From the NCBI GenBank assembly GCA_025350465.1, contig JANXXU010000028.1, positions 1 to 64,000 of the forward strand: DNA of 64,000 nt, given 5' to 3'. Positions 1 to 7,599 of this stretch are shown in pieces (positions within the stretch are counted from its first letter, which is position 1; each line of letters begins with the position of its first letter). A model generated the notes under the pieces. The model was not told the DNA's origin and searched no databases. It worked only from the letters and a program-made list of their open reading frames with translations. The DNA comes from Alphaproteobacteria bacterium. Lineage in GTDB: Bacteria > Pseudomonadota > Alphaproteobacteria > Micropepsales > Micropepsaceae. A program made the position numbers and the translations under genes.

Positions 1-383
1 CCGCCCTGGTGGCGGCCCTTCTGCTCGGCGAGGCGCTCACGCAAGGTCTCCATCAGCTTTTCCCAGCCGCCGAGCGCCTTGATCTCTTCCATTTCCTCCT
101 TGGTGAGCAGCTTCTCCGCCATCAGCTTGAGCCATTCCTCCGGCAGCTCGCGCGGCTCCTCGCCCTCCGGTGCCTCAAGCCCCTTGAAGACCTCGCCGAA
201 CACCCGGTCGAACCGATCCAGATGGCGCTCATCCTTCACCAAAGCGGCGCGGCTGAGGAAGTAGAAATCCTCGATATTATACTCCGCCACCCCCGCTTTC
301 ATCGCGCCGAGCAGGGAAAGATACTCGGTGATCGACGCCGGAACCCCGCCCTGGCGCAGCGCGATGATGAAGGTGGCGAGCAT
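1..383 (-). CDS. CoxE-like VWA-domain protein, N-terminal part only
   Basis: The gene runs off the left edge of the window, so only about 127 N-terminal residues are visible. They begin MLATFIIALRQGG and are rich in acidic, helical sequence. The opening and the position 3 nt after a MoxR ATPase gene (387-1232) match the CoxE/YeaD-like proteins that carry a C-terminal von Willebrand A domain. That domain would lie outside the window and is not seen. In this family the MoxR ATPase and the VWA protein act together as a cytosolic chaperone or metal-insertion pair. Family assignment rests on context plus the N-terminus. Confidence 0.7.
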   Translation of the reverse strand, partial: MLATFIIALRQGGVPASITEYLSLLGAMKAGVAEYNIEDFYFLSRAALVKDERHLDRFDRVFGEVFKGLEAPEGEEPRELPEEWLKLMAEKLLTKEEMEEIKALGGWEKLMETLRERLAEQKGRHQG

Positions 384-386
384 GGT

Positions 387-1232
387 TCAGCCCCCGCGCC
401 GGTTGAGGAAGGCGATGCGCTCGAACAAATGGACGTCCTGTTCGTTCTTCAGCAGCGCGCCATGCAAGGGCGGGATCAGCTTGGTCGGGTCGCGCTCGCG
501 CAAGGTCTCGGCGGTGATGTCGTCGGCCATCAGGAGCTTCAGCCAGTCGAGCAGCTCCGACGTCGACGGCTTTTTCTTCAGGCCCGGCACTTCGCGGATT
601 TGGTAGAAGATGTTCAGCGCTTCGTGCACCAGTCTGTCCATGATCTTGGGATAGTGCACGTCGATGATCTTGATCATCGTGTCGCGATCGGGAAATTTGA
701 TGTAGTGGAAGAAGCAGCGGCGCAGGAAGGCGTCGGGCAATTCCTTTTCGTTGTTCGAGGTGATCATCACGATCGGGCGTTGCTTGGCCTTGATCGTCTC
801 GCCGGTCTCGTAGACGAAGAATTCCATGCGATCGAGTTCAAGCAGCAAATCGTTGGGGAATTCGATGTCGGCCTTGTCGATCTCGTCGATCAGGAGCACG
901 GGGCGCGTGTCCATGGTGAAGGCGTCCCACAGCTTGCCCTTCGAAATGTAATTCTTGATGTCCTTGACGCGCTCGTCGCCAAGCTGCGAGTCGCGCAGAC
1001 GGCTGACCGCGTCGTATTCATAGAGGCCTTGCTGGGCCTTGGTCGTCGATTTGATGTGCCATTGGATGATGGGCACGCCGATGGCTTGCGCGACCTCAAA
1101 CGCCAGGACAGTTTTGCCGGTGCCCGGCTCGCCCTTGATCAGCAGCGGACGCTCAAGCGTGATCGAGGCGTTCACAGCGATTCTGAGGTCTTCCGTCGCG
1201 ACATATGTCTTGGTGCCTTCGAACTTCTTCAT
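387..1232 (-). CDS. MoxR family AAA+ ATPase
   Basis: This 281-aa protein has a Walker A motif GEPGTGKT at residues 34-41 and a Walker B segment LLIDEIDKAD. It also has the sensor-like ITSNNEKELPDAFLRRC stretch typical of MoxR ATPases. These enzymes use ATP to remodel or mature partner proteins and usually work with a VWA protein, here the next gene downstream (1-383). The start at 1232 gives MKKFEGTKTY and is preceded by an AGGGAAAG ribosome site. The reading frame stays open further upstream to 1415, but that extension is low-complexity and is not supported. The specific client is unknown. Confidence 0.9.
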   Translation of the reverse strand: MKKFEGTKTYVATEDLRIAVNASITLERPLLIKGEPGTGKTVLAFEVAQAIGVPIIQWHIKSTTKAQQGLYEYDAVSRLRDSQLGDERVKDIKNYISKGKLWDAFTMDTRPVLLIDEIDKADIEFPNDLLLELDRMEFFVYETGETIKAKQRPIVMITSNNEKELPDAFLRRCFFHYIKFPDRDTMIKIIDVHYPKIMDRLVHEALNIFYQIREVPGLKKKPSTSELLDWLKLLMADDITAETLRERDPTKLIPPLHGALLKNEQDVHLFERIAFLNRRGG

Positions 1233-1378
1233 GACTTTCCCTGCGCGGTTGTCGAGTAGCGATGGCTCAAACCCTAGGGGGTGGCTTTGCCGCGTGCAAG
1301 ACAAGGCCTCACTCAATCGTGAGGGGGCGGCCGCTGTTGTTTCGCCGCGCGGGACGGGATACTCGGGGCTAATGTTTT

Positions 1379-1401
1379 GCGGCCTTTGCGGGCCGCTTTT
1401 T
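1379..1401 (+). terminator. Hairpin plus T-run just ahead of the M13 peptidase gene
   Basis: GCGGCC (1379-1384), a 6-nt loop and GGCCGC (1391-1396) are followed by TTTTT. The structure points along the + strand and ends 17 nt before the ATG at 1418. It lies in the divergent gap between moxR and the peptidase, so it cannot end an upstream gene of the window on that strand. It could be an attenuator in the peptidase leader or a chance hairpin. Confidence 0.35.
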
Positions 1402-1417
1402 CGATGCAGGAACACCC

Positions 1418-3457
1418 ATGCAATTCAAGACGATGACGGCCGTCGCGCTGACCTTGGCGATCGGTGCAGGTAATTTCGTTCAGGCCGACACGGCGAAGCC
1501 CGCTTATGGAAGCTGGGGCCTCGACACGGCCACGATGGATAAGAAGGTCAAGCCGGGCGACGACTTCTTCCGCTACATGGAAGGGCGCTGGCTCGACACG
1601 GCGACGATCGCCGACGACCGGACATTCAACGGCGTCGACATCACGATCGACGATACGCTGAAGGCGCGGCTGCGCACGATCGTCGATTCGGCGGCGCAAC
1701 CGAGGGCAGACCGCACCCCAGCCGAACAGAAGATCGGCGATTTCTACGCAAGCTTCATGGACGAGGCGGGCGTTCAAGCCAAGGGCATCGAACCGGTCAA
1801 GGCCGACCTCGGCGCGATCGACGGTCTCAAGTCGAATGCCGATCTGCCGGCGTTGCTCGGCCGCCTCGCCGTCGACGGCGTCACGACGCCGATCGAGGGC
1901 TATGTCGATATCGACGCCAAGAATCCCGACCGCTATCTCTTCCGCTTCTATCAGAGCGGCTTGAGTTTCAACGACCGCGAATATTATTTGAAGGACACTC
2001 CCGAGTTCAAAGCGCTGCGCGCGACGTTCAAGGCGCATGTCGAGAAGATCTTGAAGCTCGCCGGCTTTGCCGATGCGGCGGTGGAAGCCGATCGCGTACT
2101 GAAATTCGAGACCCAGATCGCGCAATCGCACTGGCCGCTCGAGAAGGCGCGCGATGACGAGCTGACGTATAATTTGTGGCGCCGCTCCGATCTCGATGCG
2201 AAGGCGCCGGGCTTTGCTTGGGCGGCTGTTCTTGCGGCGGCCAAACTCGACAAGGAAAAGGAATTCCTCGTCAGTCAGCCCGACACGCTGACGGCGACGG
2301 CGAAAATGGTCGCGACCGGTTCCCTTGACGATTGGAAGGCGTACCTGCGCTATCACGCGATCATCGCCTATGCGGCCTATATGTCGAAACCGTTCGAGGA
2401 CGAGGAATTCGCGTTCTACAACACCGTCGTGCGCGGCCAGAAGAAACAGCAGGATCGCTGGAAACGCGGCATCGACCTGGTCGACGGCACGATCGGCGAG
2501 GCGCTTGGCCAAGTTTACGTCGCCAAGTTCTTTCCGGCCTCGGCCAAGACCGACATGCAGCATTTGGTGGCCAACTTCAAAGCGGCGCTTAGCGCGTTGG
2601 TTGACAAGGCGGCGTGGATGAGCGCTTCGACGAAGAAAGAAGCGCAGGCGAAGCTGAATGCGTTCGGCGCCAAGCTCGGCTATCCGGACAAATGGAAGGA
2701 CTATTCGGCGCTGACGGTGGTGCGCAACGATCTTGCCGGCAATGTGCGCCGGGCGACCGAGTGGACCTGGAACTACGAGGTGCACAAGCTCGGTGGGCCG
2801 ATCGACAAGACCGAGTGGGGCATGACGCCGCAAACCAACAACGCGTACTACTCGTCGCAGCGCAACGAGATCTGCTTCCCGGCGGGCATCTTGCTGCCGC
2901 CGTACTACGATCCGCCGGCGGATTTGGCGTCCAACTATGGCGAGATCGGCGCTACGATCGGGCACGAGATGAGCCATGGTTTCGACGATCAGGGGCGCAA
3001 GTCCGATTCGCGCGGCATGATGCGCGATTGGTGGACGAAGGAAGACGCGGCGCGCTACACGACCGAAGCGAAGAAGCTCGTGGCGCAATACTCGACCTAC
3101 TCGCCGGTGCCCGGATTGAACCTCAACGGGCAGCAAACGCTAGGCGAGAACATCGCGGACCTTGCGGGTCTCGTCATAGCGTATGAGGCCTACCATCGCG
3201 CGCTGGGCGGCAAGGACGCGCCGGTGATCGACGGTATGACCGGCGATCAACGCTTCTTCTTGTCCTATGCGCAATCGTGGAAGACGAAGTATCGGCCCGA
3301 GCGCTTGCGCGACTTGGCTGTGAGCAATGTGCACAGCCCGGCCGAATTTCGCGTCAACGGCGTCGTGCGCAATGTCGACGCCTGGTACACGGCGTTCAAC
3401 GTGAAGCCCGGCGACAAGCTCTATCTGCCGCCCGAGCAACGCGCGCGCCCGTGGTGA
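1418..3457 (+). CDS. M13 (neprilysin/PepO-like) zinc metallopeptidase, secreted
   Basis: This 679-aa protein has the M13 zinc signature GHEMSH, with His516, Glu517 and His520, and the third-ligand motif ENIAD with Glu577. An N-terminal hydrophobic stretch (MQFKTMTAVALTLAIGAGN) looks like a signal peptide, so the enzyme probably acts in the periplasm. Family members cleave oligopeptides on the amino side of hydrophobic residues. The length matches bacterial PepO-type enzymes (about 680 aa). The ATG at 1418 follows GCAGGA at a good distance. The C-terminus ends in RARPW, as in full-length members, so the gene appears intact. It is monocistronic and divergent from moxR. Confidence 0.93.
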   Translation: MQFKTMTAVALTLAIGAGNFVQADTAKPAYGSWGLDTATMDKKVKPGDDFFRYMEGRWLDTATIADDRTFNGVDITIDDTLKARLRTIVDSAAQPRADRTPAEQKIGDFYASFMDEAGVQAKGIEPVKADLGAIDGLKSNADLPALLGRLAVDGVTTPIEGYVDIDAKNPDRYLFRFYQSGLSFNDREYYLKDTPEFKALRATFKAHVEKILKLAGFADAAVEADRVLKFETQIAQSHWPLEKARDDELTYNLWRRSDLDAKAPGFAWAAVLAAAKLDKEKEFLVSQPDTLTATAKMVATGSLDDWKAYLRYHAIIAYAAYMSKPFEDEEFAFYNTVVRGQKKQQDRWKRGIDLVDGTIGEALGQVYVAKFFPASAKTDMQHLVANFKAALSALVDKAAWMSASTKKEAQAKLNAFGAKLGYPDKWKDYSALTVVRNDLAGNVRRATEWTWNYEVHKLGGPIDKTEWGMTPQTNNAYYSSQRNEICFPAGILLPPYYDPPADLASNYGEIGATIGHEMSHGFDDQGRKSDSRGMMRDWWTKEDAARYTTEAKKLVAQYSTYSPVPGLNLNGQQTLGENIADLAGLVIAYEAYHRALGGKDAPVIDGMTGDQRFFLSYAQSWKTKYRPERLRDLAVSNVHSPAEFRVNGVVRNVDAWYTAFNVKPGDKLYLPPEQRARPW

Positions 3458-3477
3458 GTTGAGCCGCCGGCCTCTTT

Positions 3478-3657
3478 CCTCCCTCCGCGTGTTCGCGGGG
3501 GAGGTGGATCGCCGCGAAGCGGCGAGACGGAGGGGGCGCGTCGCAGGCTCAGAGCTGCTCGGCGAGTCAGCAGGCCCCCTTCGTCTCGCCGCAATCGCCC
3601 GAGCGATTGTGGCAACGCAGTGCCGGCTCGACACTTCCCCCGCGAACTCGCGGGGGA
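3478..3657. repeat. Pair of inverted, imperfect repeat arms between convergent genes
   Basis: A left arm (about 3478-3536) reads TCCGCGTGTTCGCGGGGGAG, then a segment containing CGGCGAGACGGAGGGGG. Its reverse complement recurs, with a longer insert, as the right arm (about 3574-3657). The two arms face each other between the M13 peptidase and the minus-strand YjbR-like gene. Shape and length resemble the short GC-rich dispersed repeats seen in intergenic DNA of many alphaproteobacteria. No coding capacity is seen here. Confidence 0.55.
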
Positions 3658-3677
3658 AGAAAGAGATCGGCGGCTCC

Positions 3678-4034
3678 CTAGACGGTGAGCCCCAATTCCC
3701 TCTGCTTTTTCTTGGGCAAAGACGCGGTGACGAGCGCGTGGGCGCGAATTAAATAAGCTTTCAATTCCTTCACCGGCAGACGTTGCGGCTTGTCGAGTTG
3801 GATCCATTTGGCGCGCGCGAGGTAGGGGGCGGGGATGATGCCGTCGAGGTGGGTGAGAATCTCAAAGCTTTCATCGGCCGCCTTGAAGGAGAGGGACCGC
3901 GACTTGCCGTCGGGCGGACCCATAACCGCAAACATCTTGCCGCCGATTTTGTAGACGTAGTCGCTGCCCCACTGAATCGAAAGCGTGGCGCTTGGCAGCG
4001 CGGCAATGAATGCGTGGAGGTCTTTGTAAATCAT
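3678..4034 (-). CDS. MmcQ/YjbR family protein (DUF419)
   Basis: This 118-aa protein carries the family landmarks: an N-terminal helical start (MIYKDLHAFIAALPSA), a central VYKIGGKMFAVMG strand pair, and a C-terminal block with KWIQLD and a YLIRAHALV helix. YjbR-type proteins have a CyaY-like fold and are annotated as possible DNA-binding proteins. No enzymatic role is established. The gene stands alone, convergent with the M13 peptidase and divergent from the ATP-grasp gene at 4152. Length agrees with the family (about 115-125 aa). Confidence 0.85.
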   Translation of the reverse strand: MIYKDLHAFIAALPSATLSIQWGSDYVYKIGGKMFAVMGPPDGKSRSLSFKAADESFEILTHLDGIIPAPYLARAKWIQLDKPQRLPVKELKAYLIRAHALVTASLPKKKQRELGLTV

Positions 4035-4061
4035 CCAACCGTGCCCGTTCTAAGTGCAAAC

Positions 4062-4080
4062 CTGCCCAACATTAGGGCAG
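4062..4080. promoter_or_regulatory. Inverted repeat in the divergent promoter region
   Basis: CTGCCC (4062-4067), a 7-nt spacer and GGGCAG (4075-4080) lie between the YjbR-like gene and the ATP-grasp gene. The size and place fit an operator or a short hairpin. No regulator can be named. Confidence 0.3.
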
Positions 4081-4151
4081 ATGTTGCCAATGCCGGATAT
4101 TTCGTCAATTCGTCTTGACGAGGTCGGGTAGCGTGCCTTCCACTCGCCGAT

Positions 4152-5651
4152 ATGGAACTTGGCAAATCAGCAGTGCGCTTGACGGTTGTCAGCAACCGCG
4201 CCCGGCCGGGCCAGGATGCGCCCTTCGCAACCTACGAACTCGACCGTGCGTACGACGAAATGTTTCAGTCGGACGGCGGGCCGCGTCCGCATGCCAAGGA
4301 TCTTTACGACACGCTGTGCACGTTGCCGATCGCCGAGTTGGAGCGCCGACAGCAGACATGCGAACAATCGTTTCTGCACCAAGGCATCACCTTTACGGTT
4401 TATGGCCATGAGGAGGCGACCGAGAAGATCATTCCGACCGATCTCTTGCCGCGCATCGTGCCGGGTGCTGAATGGGATCGGTTGGAGCGCGGATTGAAGC
4501 AGCGCATCGTCGCGCTCAATCACTTTCTCAAGGACGTCTACAACGACGGCAAGATCTTGAACGACGGCATCGTGCCGCGCGATCTCGTCTTCGGCTCGAA
4601 ACACTATTTGCGCCAGATGCGCGGCGTCGCCGTGCCGCTCGACGCCTACGTCAATGTTTGCGGTACCGACATCATCCGGCGCGAGGACGGTTCGTTCGTC
4701 GTGCTCGAAGACAATTTGCGCGTGCCCTCCGGCGTATCTTACATGCTGGCCAACCGCGAAGTGGCCAAGCGGGCGTTCGGCGACCTCTATCGCGCGTACG
4801 GCGTGCGACCGATCGAGCATTACGGGCAGGAATTGCTGGCGACGTTGAAGGCGCTCGCGGCCGGGTTTCGCGACGAGCCGCGAATTTGCCTGTTGACGCC
4901 CGGCATCTTCAACTCGGCTTACTACGAGCACGCATTTCTGGCGCGCCAGATGGGCGTCGAACTCGTCGAGGGGCGCGACCTCTTGGTGCACGACAACGTC
5001 GTCTATATGCGCACGACGGCGGGCGTGAAGCGGGTCGACGTCATCTATCGGCGCATCGACGACGATTTCATCGATCCCTTGGCGTTCCGTCACGACTCCG
5101 CGCTCGGCGTGCCGGGCCTGATGAACGCCTATCGCGCCGGCAACGTCGTGATCGCGAACGCGCTCGGCACCGGTGTTGCCGACGACAAGGCGGTCTATTC
5201 CTATGTGCCGGCGATCATTCGCTATTACCTCAGCGAGGAGCCGCTGCTCGATGTCGTGGAGACTTATCGTTGCCGCGAGCCGCAGCAGCTGTCCCACACG
5301 CTTGAAAATCTGGACAAGTTCGTCGTCAAGGCTGTGGGCGAAAGCGGCGGCTACGGCATGCTGGTCGGGCCGCATGCGAGCTTGGCTGAACGCGAGGCGT
5401 TTCGCGCCAAACTCAAATCCGACCCCGACAACTATATCGCGCAGCCGACGATCCAGCTTTCGACCGCGCCGTGCTTCGTGCATGGCGGCGTCGAAGCGCG
5501 TCATGTCGATCTTCGCCCCTATATTCTACACGCGACGGACACGCGCCTCGTGCCTGGTGCGTTGACGCGCGTGGCGTTGAAGCGCGGCAGCCTTGTCGTC
5601 AATTCAAGTCAAGGCGGCGGCTCGAAAGACACGTGGGTGCTCCCGACATGA
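4152..5651 (+). CDS. Circularly permuted type-2 ATP-grasp protein
   Basis: This 499-aa protein is recognisable by [14 protein letters not shown] near residue 36, the [11 protein letters not shown] segment, [20 protein letters not shown] and a C-terminal [12 protein letters not shown] block. These are hallmarks of the permuted ATP-grasp family (DUF404/DUF407). Such enzymes are predicted amide or peptide ligases. They nearly always sit beside an alpha-E protein and a transglutaminase-like protein, exactly as here (5665 and 6630). The substrate is unknown. The ATG at 4152 has only a weak ribosome site, but the encoded N-terminal extension is plausible. First gene of a three-gene operon. Confidence 0.9.
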   Translation: MELGKSAVRLTVVSNRARPGQDAPFATYELDRAYDEMFQSDGGPRPHAKDLYDTLCTLPIAELERRQQTCEQSFLHQGITFTVYGHEEATEKIIPTDLLPRIVPGAEWDRLERGLKQRIVALNHFLKDVYNDGKILNDGIVPRDLVFGSKHYLRQMRGVAVPLDAYVNVCGTDIIRREDGSFVVLEDNLRVPSGVSYMLANREVAKRAFGDLYRAYGVRPIEHYGQELLATLKALAAGFRDEPRICLLTPGIFNSAYYEHAFLARQMGVELVEGRDLLVHDNVVYMRTTAGVKRVDVIYRRIDDDFIDPLAFRHDSALGVPGLMNAYRAGNVVIANALGTGVADDKAVYSYVPAIIRYYLSEEPLLDVVETYRCREPQQLSHTLENLDKFVVKAVGESGGYGMLVGPHASLAEREAFRAKLKSDPDNYIAQPTIQLSTAPCFVHGGVEARHVDLRPYILHATDTRLVPGALTRVALKRGSLVVNSSQGGGSKDTWVLPT

Positions 5652-5664
5652 GGCAGGATTGACC

Positions 5665-6627
5665 ATGCTGTCGCGGGTTGCCGACAGTCTCTACTGGATG
5701 GCGCGCTATTTGGAGCGCGCCGAGCACAGCGCGCGCGTGCTCGCGGTCAAACTCGAGGCGATGTTGGAGCAAACGCCGGACGATGCGGCCGAAGCTTGGG
5801 TGCGCGTGGTCGCGGCGCTCGCTTGGCCGCTGAAGGAGCCGGTCGCCGGAACGCCCGACATTCTGGCACGGCGGTTGACGCTCGACAAAACGGAGCCCTC
5901 AAGCGTTTTGAATTCCATTCGCGTGGCGCGTGACAACGCACGCCAGGTGCGCGAGTTGATCTCGACCGAGATGTGGGAGCAGCTCAACCGCCAGTATCTT
6001 GCGATTCATTCTGCGGAAGTCGAGCAGGAATGGAGCGCGCAACCTGTGCCCTTCCTCCGCGAGGTGGTAAGCGAGTTGAATTTGTTCGCGGGTCTCACCG
6101 ACTCGACCATGCGCCACGGCGAGGGTTGGCATTTCATTCAGCTCGGCCGTTACACCGAACGGGCGCAGGCGGTGAGTCGCTTGCTGGACCTGCATTTCGG
6201 CGATCTGCCTGCCGACGTAAAGCAGCCGTTGCGTGCGCCGCGCTATTTCGACTGGCTGTCGTTGCTCAAGCAGTGCACGGCGTTCGAGGCTTACTGCAAG
6301 GTCTACACCGCCGATGTCGTGCCGGCTAAGGTCGCCGAGTTCTTGATCTTCGATCCGGAGTTTCCACACTCGATCCGTTTTGCCACGGACCACATTCAAG
6401 AAGAGCTGTCCTATGTGGCGCCCGGCGCCGGCGGCGCGCGACGCCTTCAGGCCGAACGCCTGGCCGGGCGTTTGAAGGCGACACTCGACTATGGTCAAGT
6501 CGAGGAGCTGCTGGCAGGCGATATCGACGGTTTCCTGCGCGGCATTCAGGCGTCGTGCAAGCAGATCCATCAATCCATGTACGACGCGTTCATCGGCTAT
6601 AGCGTCGATGAATTGCTGACGGTCTAG
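5665..6627 (+). CDS. Alpha-E domain protein (DUF403)
   Basis: This 320-aa protein begins MLSRVADSLYWMARYLERAE, the diagnostic opening of the alpha-E family, and is almost entirely alpha-helical. It contains the conserved LSTEMWEQLN-like and MRHGEGWHFIQLGRYTERA segments. The biochemical role is not established. The family is a fixed partner of permuted ATP-grasp proteins. The ATG at 5665 is preceded by AGGCAGGA. The gene starts 13 nt after the ATP-grasp stop, so the two are probably cotranscribed. Confidence 0.9.
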   Translation: MLSRVADSLYWMARYLERAEHSARVLAVKLEAMLEQTPDDAAEAWVRVVAALAWPLKEPVAGTPDILARRLTLDKTEPSSVLNSIRVARDNARQVRELISTEMWEQLNRQYLAIHSAEVEQEWSAQPVPFLREVVSELNLFAGLTDSTMRHGEGWHFIQLGRYTERAQAVSRLLDLHFGDLPADVKQPLRAPRYFDWLSLLKQCTAFEAYCKVYTADVVPAKVAEFLIFDPEFPHSIRFATDHIQEELSYVAPGAGGARRLQAERLAGRLKATLDYGQVEELLAGDIDGFLRGIQASCKQIHQSMYDAFIGYSVDELLTV

Positions 6628-6629
6628 CG

Positions 6630-7589
6630 ATGTTCTATTCGATCCGCCACGTCACGCGATACCGGTATGATGCGCCGGTGCGCGAGTGCGTGATGCAGCT
6701 CTATATGCAGCCGAAATCGGAGGGCGGGCAACGGCTACAGTCGTTTCAGGTAACGACGCAGCCGCGGGCAACGTTGCAAGCTTATACCGATCATTTCGGC
6801 AACGCGGTCTATCACTTCGACGTGCCCGGCGTGCATCAGGACTTGCAAACGGAGGCAGAGGCAGCCGTTGAAGTCCAAGCGCAACCCGCGCCGCCCGAGT
6901 GGGTCGATGCGTCCGCTTGGCAGGCGCTCGGCGCCGGTGAAATCCGCGCCGAACATTTCGACATGCTGCATCCCCACGGTTTGACGCTGCCGACGGCGGC
7001 GTTGGACGCGTTCTTGAACGAGCGTGGATTGCTCAAAGGCGAAGATCCGATGTCGACACTTCGCCGGCTCAATCGGGGGATTTTCGAGGCCTTCGCCTAT
7101 GCGCAGGACGAGACGGAGGTCGATTCACCCATCGACGTCGCGCTGAAGAAGCGCAAAGGCGTGTGCCAGGACTTCAGCCACATCATGATCGTCGCGGCGC
7201 GCGGTTGGGGAATTCCGACGCGCTACGTGTCGGGCTATCTCTACACCAAGCGCGATGCCGGCGACCGCTCGGCGGCCGATGCGACGCATGCTTGGGTCGA
7301 AGCGTTGTTGCCAGGCGCGGGGTGGGTCGGCTTCGATCCGACGAACAATGTGCTTGCCGGAGAACGCCACATTCGCGTGGCGATCGGGCGCGACTACAAC
7401 GACGTGCCGCCGGCACGCGGTGTGTTTAAAGGACCGGCAAATAGCGAACTCGCGGTTGCGGTGACCGTAGCGCCGGCACAGGCGCCACGACGGCGCGACG
7501 ATTTCCTGCGCGTGGTGCGCCCGATGGTGCAGCGGGCCGACAGACCGGCACCGGCAACTGCCGACGCGCAGCAACAACAGCAGCAATAA
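6630..7589 (+). CDS. Transglutaminase-like cysteine protease family protein
   Basis: This 319-aa protein has an N-terminal beta domain (FYSIRHVTRYRYDAPV) and a transglutaminase core. The catalytic triad is visible: Cys179 in GVCQDFSH, His220 in ATHAW and Asp236 in GFDPTNN. Family members hydrolyse or form peptide amide bonds. Here the protein completes the ATP-grasp / alpha-E / transglutaminase set, starting 2 nt after the alpha-E stop. No signal peptide is seen. The extreme C-terminus is a run of six glutamines, which is unusual. Convergent with the TPR gene at 7600. Confidence 0.9.
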   Translation: MFYSIRHVTRYRYDAPVRECVMQLYMQPKSEGGQRLQSFQVTTQPRATLQAYTDHFGNAVYHFDVPGVHQDLQTEAEAAVEVQAQPAPPEWVDASAWQALGAGEIRAEHFDMLHPHGLTLPTAALDAFLNERGLLKGEDPMSTLRRLNRGIFEAFAYAQDETEVDSPIDVALKKRKGVCQDFSHIMIVAARGWGIPTRYVSGYLYTKRDAGDRSAADATHAWVEALLPGAGWVGFDPTNNVLAGERHIRVAIGRDYNDVPPARGVFKGPANSELAVAVTVAPAQAPRRRDDFLRVVRPMVQRADRPAPATADAQQQQQQ

Positions 7590-7599
7590 CGAGACGCGG

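Noticed and set aside
9-1259. 416-aa open frame antisense to the CoxE-like and MoxR genes
   Set aside because: Both opposite-strand genes have recognisable domains. This frame has none.
1313-3136. 607-aa open frame antisense to the M13 peptidase
   Set aside because: It lies wholly opposite a gene with clear motifs and its protein is Arg/His/Leu-rich without any family feature, as expected from GC-rich third positions.
4167-5504. 445-aa open frame antisense to the ATP-grasp gene
   Set aside because: Low-complexity Arg/Val/His composition and complete overlap with a conserved gene. No ribosome site.
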